Assembly (NCBI GenBank): GCA_045627365.1
Contig: JAZQNN010000034.1
Span: forward strand, 1 to 17,423
DNA: 17,423 nucleotides
Origin: RGIG5612 sp045627365
Lineage (GTDB): Bacteria; Bacillota; Clostridia; Lachnospirales; Lachnospiraceae
Direction of reading: 5' to 3'
Below are positions 15,706 to 17,423 of the stretch, piece by piece; position 1 is the first letter of the stretch, and each line of letters opens with the position of its first letter. The notes under the pieces were generated by a model. The model was not told the origin of the DNA, ran no database searches, and saw only the letters and a program-made list of their open reading frames with translations. The position numbers and the translations under genes are program-made.

Positions 15706-16911
15706 ATGAACGTTGAAGAAAGATTCCTGAAATACGTTTCATTCGGAACGAATTCTGACGAGGAGAGCGAGGCTACACCGTCAAGTCCGGAGCAGTGGGA
15801 GCTTGGCCGTTTCATTGCTGACGAGCTTAAAAACATCGGACTGAGTGATGTAGTGATCGATGATAAATGCTATGTTTACGGCAAACTCCCTTCCAATACA
15901 TCCGCAGCCACCGCACCGATCGGTTTTATCGCACATATGGACACATCTTCCGCGGTACCCGGAGACAATATCAAGCCGAGGATCATCCACTACGAAGGCG
16001 GAGATATCGAGCTTGGAAACGGCGTCTGGACCAGGGAATCGGTATTTCCGGGGCTTAGCCGCTATGTGGGCCACGACCTTATCATAACAGACGGAACGAC
16101 GCTCTTAGGCGGCGATGACAAGGCAGGCGTTGCGGAGATCGTCAGCGCTATGGAGTACCTCATCGAGCATCCTGAAATAGAGCATGGCGACATATATGTC
16201 GGATTCACACCGGACGAGGAAATAGGCCGCGGTGCCGACTTCTTTGATCTTGAAAGATTTGCTGCAGAATACGCATATACCGTAGACGGCGGAACGCTTG
16301 GCGGCCTCGAGTACGAGAACTTCAATGCGGCAGGCGTTAAGATTGTTGTAGAAGGATACAGCATCCATCCGGGTTCTGCCAAGGACAAGATGAGAAACGC
16401 TGTTACGATCGCAGGCGAATTCATGAACATGATGCCGCCGGCTGAGGTGCCGGAGCACACCGAAGGATACGAGGGCTTTTATCACATCGGCGGTATAGGC
16501 GGCGATGTGTGCGAGGTCAAAATGGGAATGATCATCCGTGACCACGACAGAGCAAAGTTCGAGGCACGCAAGGAGTTCGTAAAGGGCGTTGCGGATTACC
16601 TCAACAAAAAGTACGGCGCAGGCACCGTGGAGATTGAAATAAAGGACTCATATTACAACATGCTCGAGAAGGTAGCGCCTTTCATGCATATCGTCGAGCG
16701 TGCAGAAAAAGCCATGCTGTCAGCAGGCGTTGAGCCAAAGACTATCCCGATCCGCGGCGGCACGGACGGAGCCCGCCTTTCCTGGGAAGGACTTCCGTGC
16801 CCGAATATTTCAACGGGCTGCGAGAACTGCCACGGCGTCAACGAATTTGCATCTATCCCGGATATGCGCAAAATGACCGAGATAATAGTAAATATCGCCA
16901 AAGCGCAGTAA
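15706..16911 (+). CDS. pepT: Peptidase T (tripeptide aminopeptidase, M20B)
   Basis: This is a 401-residue cytoplasmic zinc exopeptidase that removes N-terminal residues from tripeptides. The start ATG 15706 is chosen over a TTG at 15688 in the same frame because AGAGAGGA (15693-15700) is correctly spaced before the ATG. Zinc and catalytic residues are in place: AHMDTSS with H77 and D79, GGDDKAG with D137 or D138 bridging, TPDEEIGRG with E171 and E172, VDGG with D194, and ENCHGVNE with H376. The length matches the usual 405-410 residues. It lies 14 bases after the Nudix gene and 9 before the HAD gene. It would release free amino acids for growth or fermentation. Confidence 0.96.
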   Translation: MNVEERFLKYVSFGTNSDEESEATPSSPEQWELGRFIADELKNIGLSDVVIDDKCYVYGKLPSNTSAATAPIGFIAHMDTSSAVPGDNIKPRIIHYEGGDIELGNGVWTRESVFPGLSRYVGHDLIITDGTTLLGGDDKAGVAEIVSAMEYLIEHPEIEHGDIYVGFTPDEEIGRGADFFDLERFAAEYAYTVDGGTLGGLEYENFNAAGVKIVVEGYSIHPGSAKDKMRNAVTIAGEFMNMMPPAEVPEHTEGYEGFYHIGGIGGDVCEVKMGMIIRDHDRAKFEARKEFVKGVADYLNKKYGAGTVEIEIKDSYYNMLEKVAPFMHIVERAEKAMLSAGVEPKTIPIRGGTDGARLSWEGLPCPNISTGCENCHGVNEFASIPDMRKMTEIIVNIAKAQ

Positions 16912-16920
16912 GGAGAGAGG

Positions 16921-17423
16921 ATGATTTTATTCGATCTGGACGGGACGCTTTGGGATTCAGCCAAGAGTGTTGCCGAGTCATGGAATATCGTGCTTAAGGA
17001 ATTCGGCCTGGATATTGTTGTCACCGAGGAATTGCTGCACTCGGTCATGGGCAAAACAATGACCGAGATCGCCGAAATAATGCTGCCTGACGTTGAGGAT
17101 AAGCTCAGGGCTGAAGTCTTTTCCCGGTGCGAAGTATTTGAAAACGGATATGTTGCCGAGCACGGAGGAGAGCTTTTCCCGGGCGTGAGAGAAACGCTGA
17201 CATTACTTAAAGAGCGTGGCGTTCCGATGGCGATTGTCAGCAACTGCCAGAGCGGCTATATAGACGCATTCCTTCAATCGATGGATATGGCGCAGTTCTT
17301 CATCGACTATGAGGAATGGGGCAATACACTGCGCCCGAAGGGGGAAAACATCCGTCTTGTCATGGAGCGCAACGGCTGTGAGAAGGCTATCTATGTGGGC
17401 GATACGATAAAGGATAAGGAAGC
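16921..17423 (+). CDS. HAD-superfamily hydrolase, phosphoglycolate phosphatase-like (3' end outside window)
   Basis: The first 167 codons of a HAD phosphatase run off the right edge without a stop. Motif I is FDLDGTLWDS with nucleophile D5 and acid D7. A helical cap follows (about 15-80), then motif II Ser107 in IVSNCQSGY, motif III Lys140 in LRPKGEN and motif IV D161 in VGDTIKD. The order and spacing fit the Gph/PGP-type subfamily with an alpha-helical cap after motif I. The start is supported by AGGAG at 16911-16915, 5 bases before the ATG, which overlaps the end of the pepT stop codon. The substrate is unknown; small phosphorylated metabolites are typical. Confidence 0.9.
   Translation, partial: MILFDLDGTLWDSAKSVAESWNIVLKEFGLDIVVTEELLHSVMGKTMTEIAEIMLPDVEDKLRAEVFSRCEVFENGYVAEHGGELFPGVRETLTLLKERGVPMAIVSNCQSGYIDAFLQSMDMAQFFIDYEEWGNTLRPKGENIRLVMERNGCEKAIYVGDTIKDKE

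Overview
The window looks like chromosome from an anaerobic, low-to-mid GC Gram-positive bacterium of the Clostridia, most likely Lachnospiraceae-like. This rests on a pyruvate:ferredoxin oxidoreductase, a sortase-anchored surface protein with a PQTG-type sorting signal and Listeria-Bacteroides (InlB B-type) repeats, strong AGGAGG-type ribosome binding sites, and protein sequences typical of gut or rumen Clostridia. The genus is an inference. All convincing genes lie on the plus strand.

Region 1 (1-1251) is the 3' part of a 23S rRNA uracil-5-methyltransferase gene that enters from the left and ends at a clear intrinsic terminator. Region 2 (about 1252-2128) looks accessory. It holds a hairpin-rich, partly repeated intergenic stretch, a near-consensus sigma-A promoter (TTGAAA-N17-TATAAT) with a palindrome at its -35 side, a small XRE-type repressor gene, and a broken remnant of a hybrid sensor kinase (the end of a receiver domain).

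Region 3 (2145-8746) is a tightly packed cell-envelope gene set. It contains a 1187-residue surface protein (predicted beta-helix, six InlB-like repeats, two Ig-like repeats, sorting signal), a GT4-type glycosyltransferase resembling diacylglycerol glycosyltransferases, an alpha/beta hydrolase with a complete Ser-Asp-His triad, and a Sel1-repeat lipoprotein. Gaps are 8, 38 and 10 bases, and I see no terminator before the end of the set, so the XRE promoter may drive all of it. A shared role in making or remodelling the surface is inference.

Region 4 (8960-13617) pairs a branched-chain aminotransferase gene with a full-length pyruvate:ferredoxin oxidoreductase gene. It is bounded by terminators on both sides, so the two are probably co-transcribed. 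Region 5 (13616 to the right edge) is a compact operon: a GNAT acetyltransferase joined in frame to a metallo-beta-lactamase-fold hydrolase, a Nudix hydrolase, peptidase T, and a HAD phosphatase cut by the window edge. It looks like a housecleaning and salvage operon.

The observations most worth a second look are the GNAT-MBL fusion, which has a strong internal ribosome binding site exactly at the domain boundary, and the XRE-controlled surface gene set with a decayed sensor gene between regulator and surface protein. No CRISPR array, tRNA, rRNA, transposase or complete mobile element was seen.
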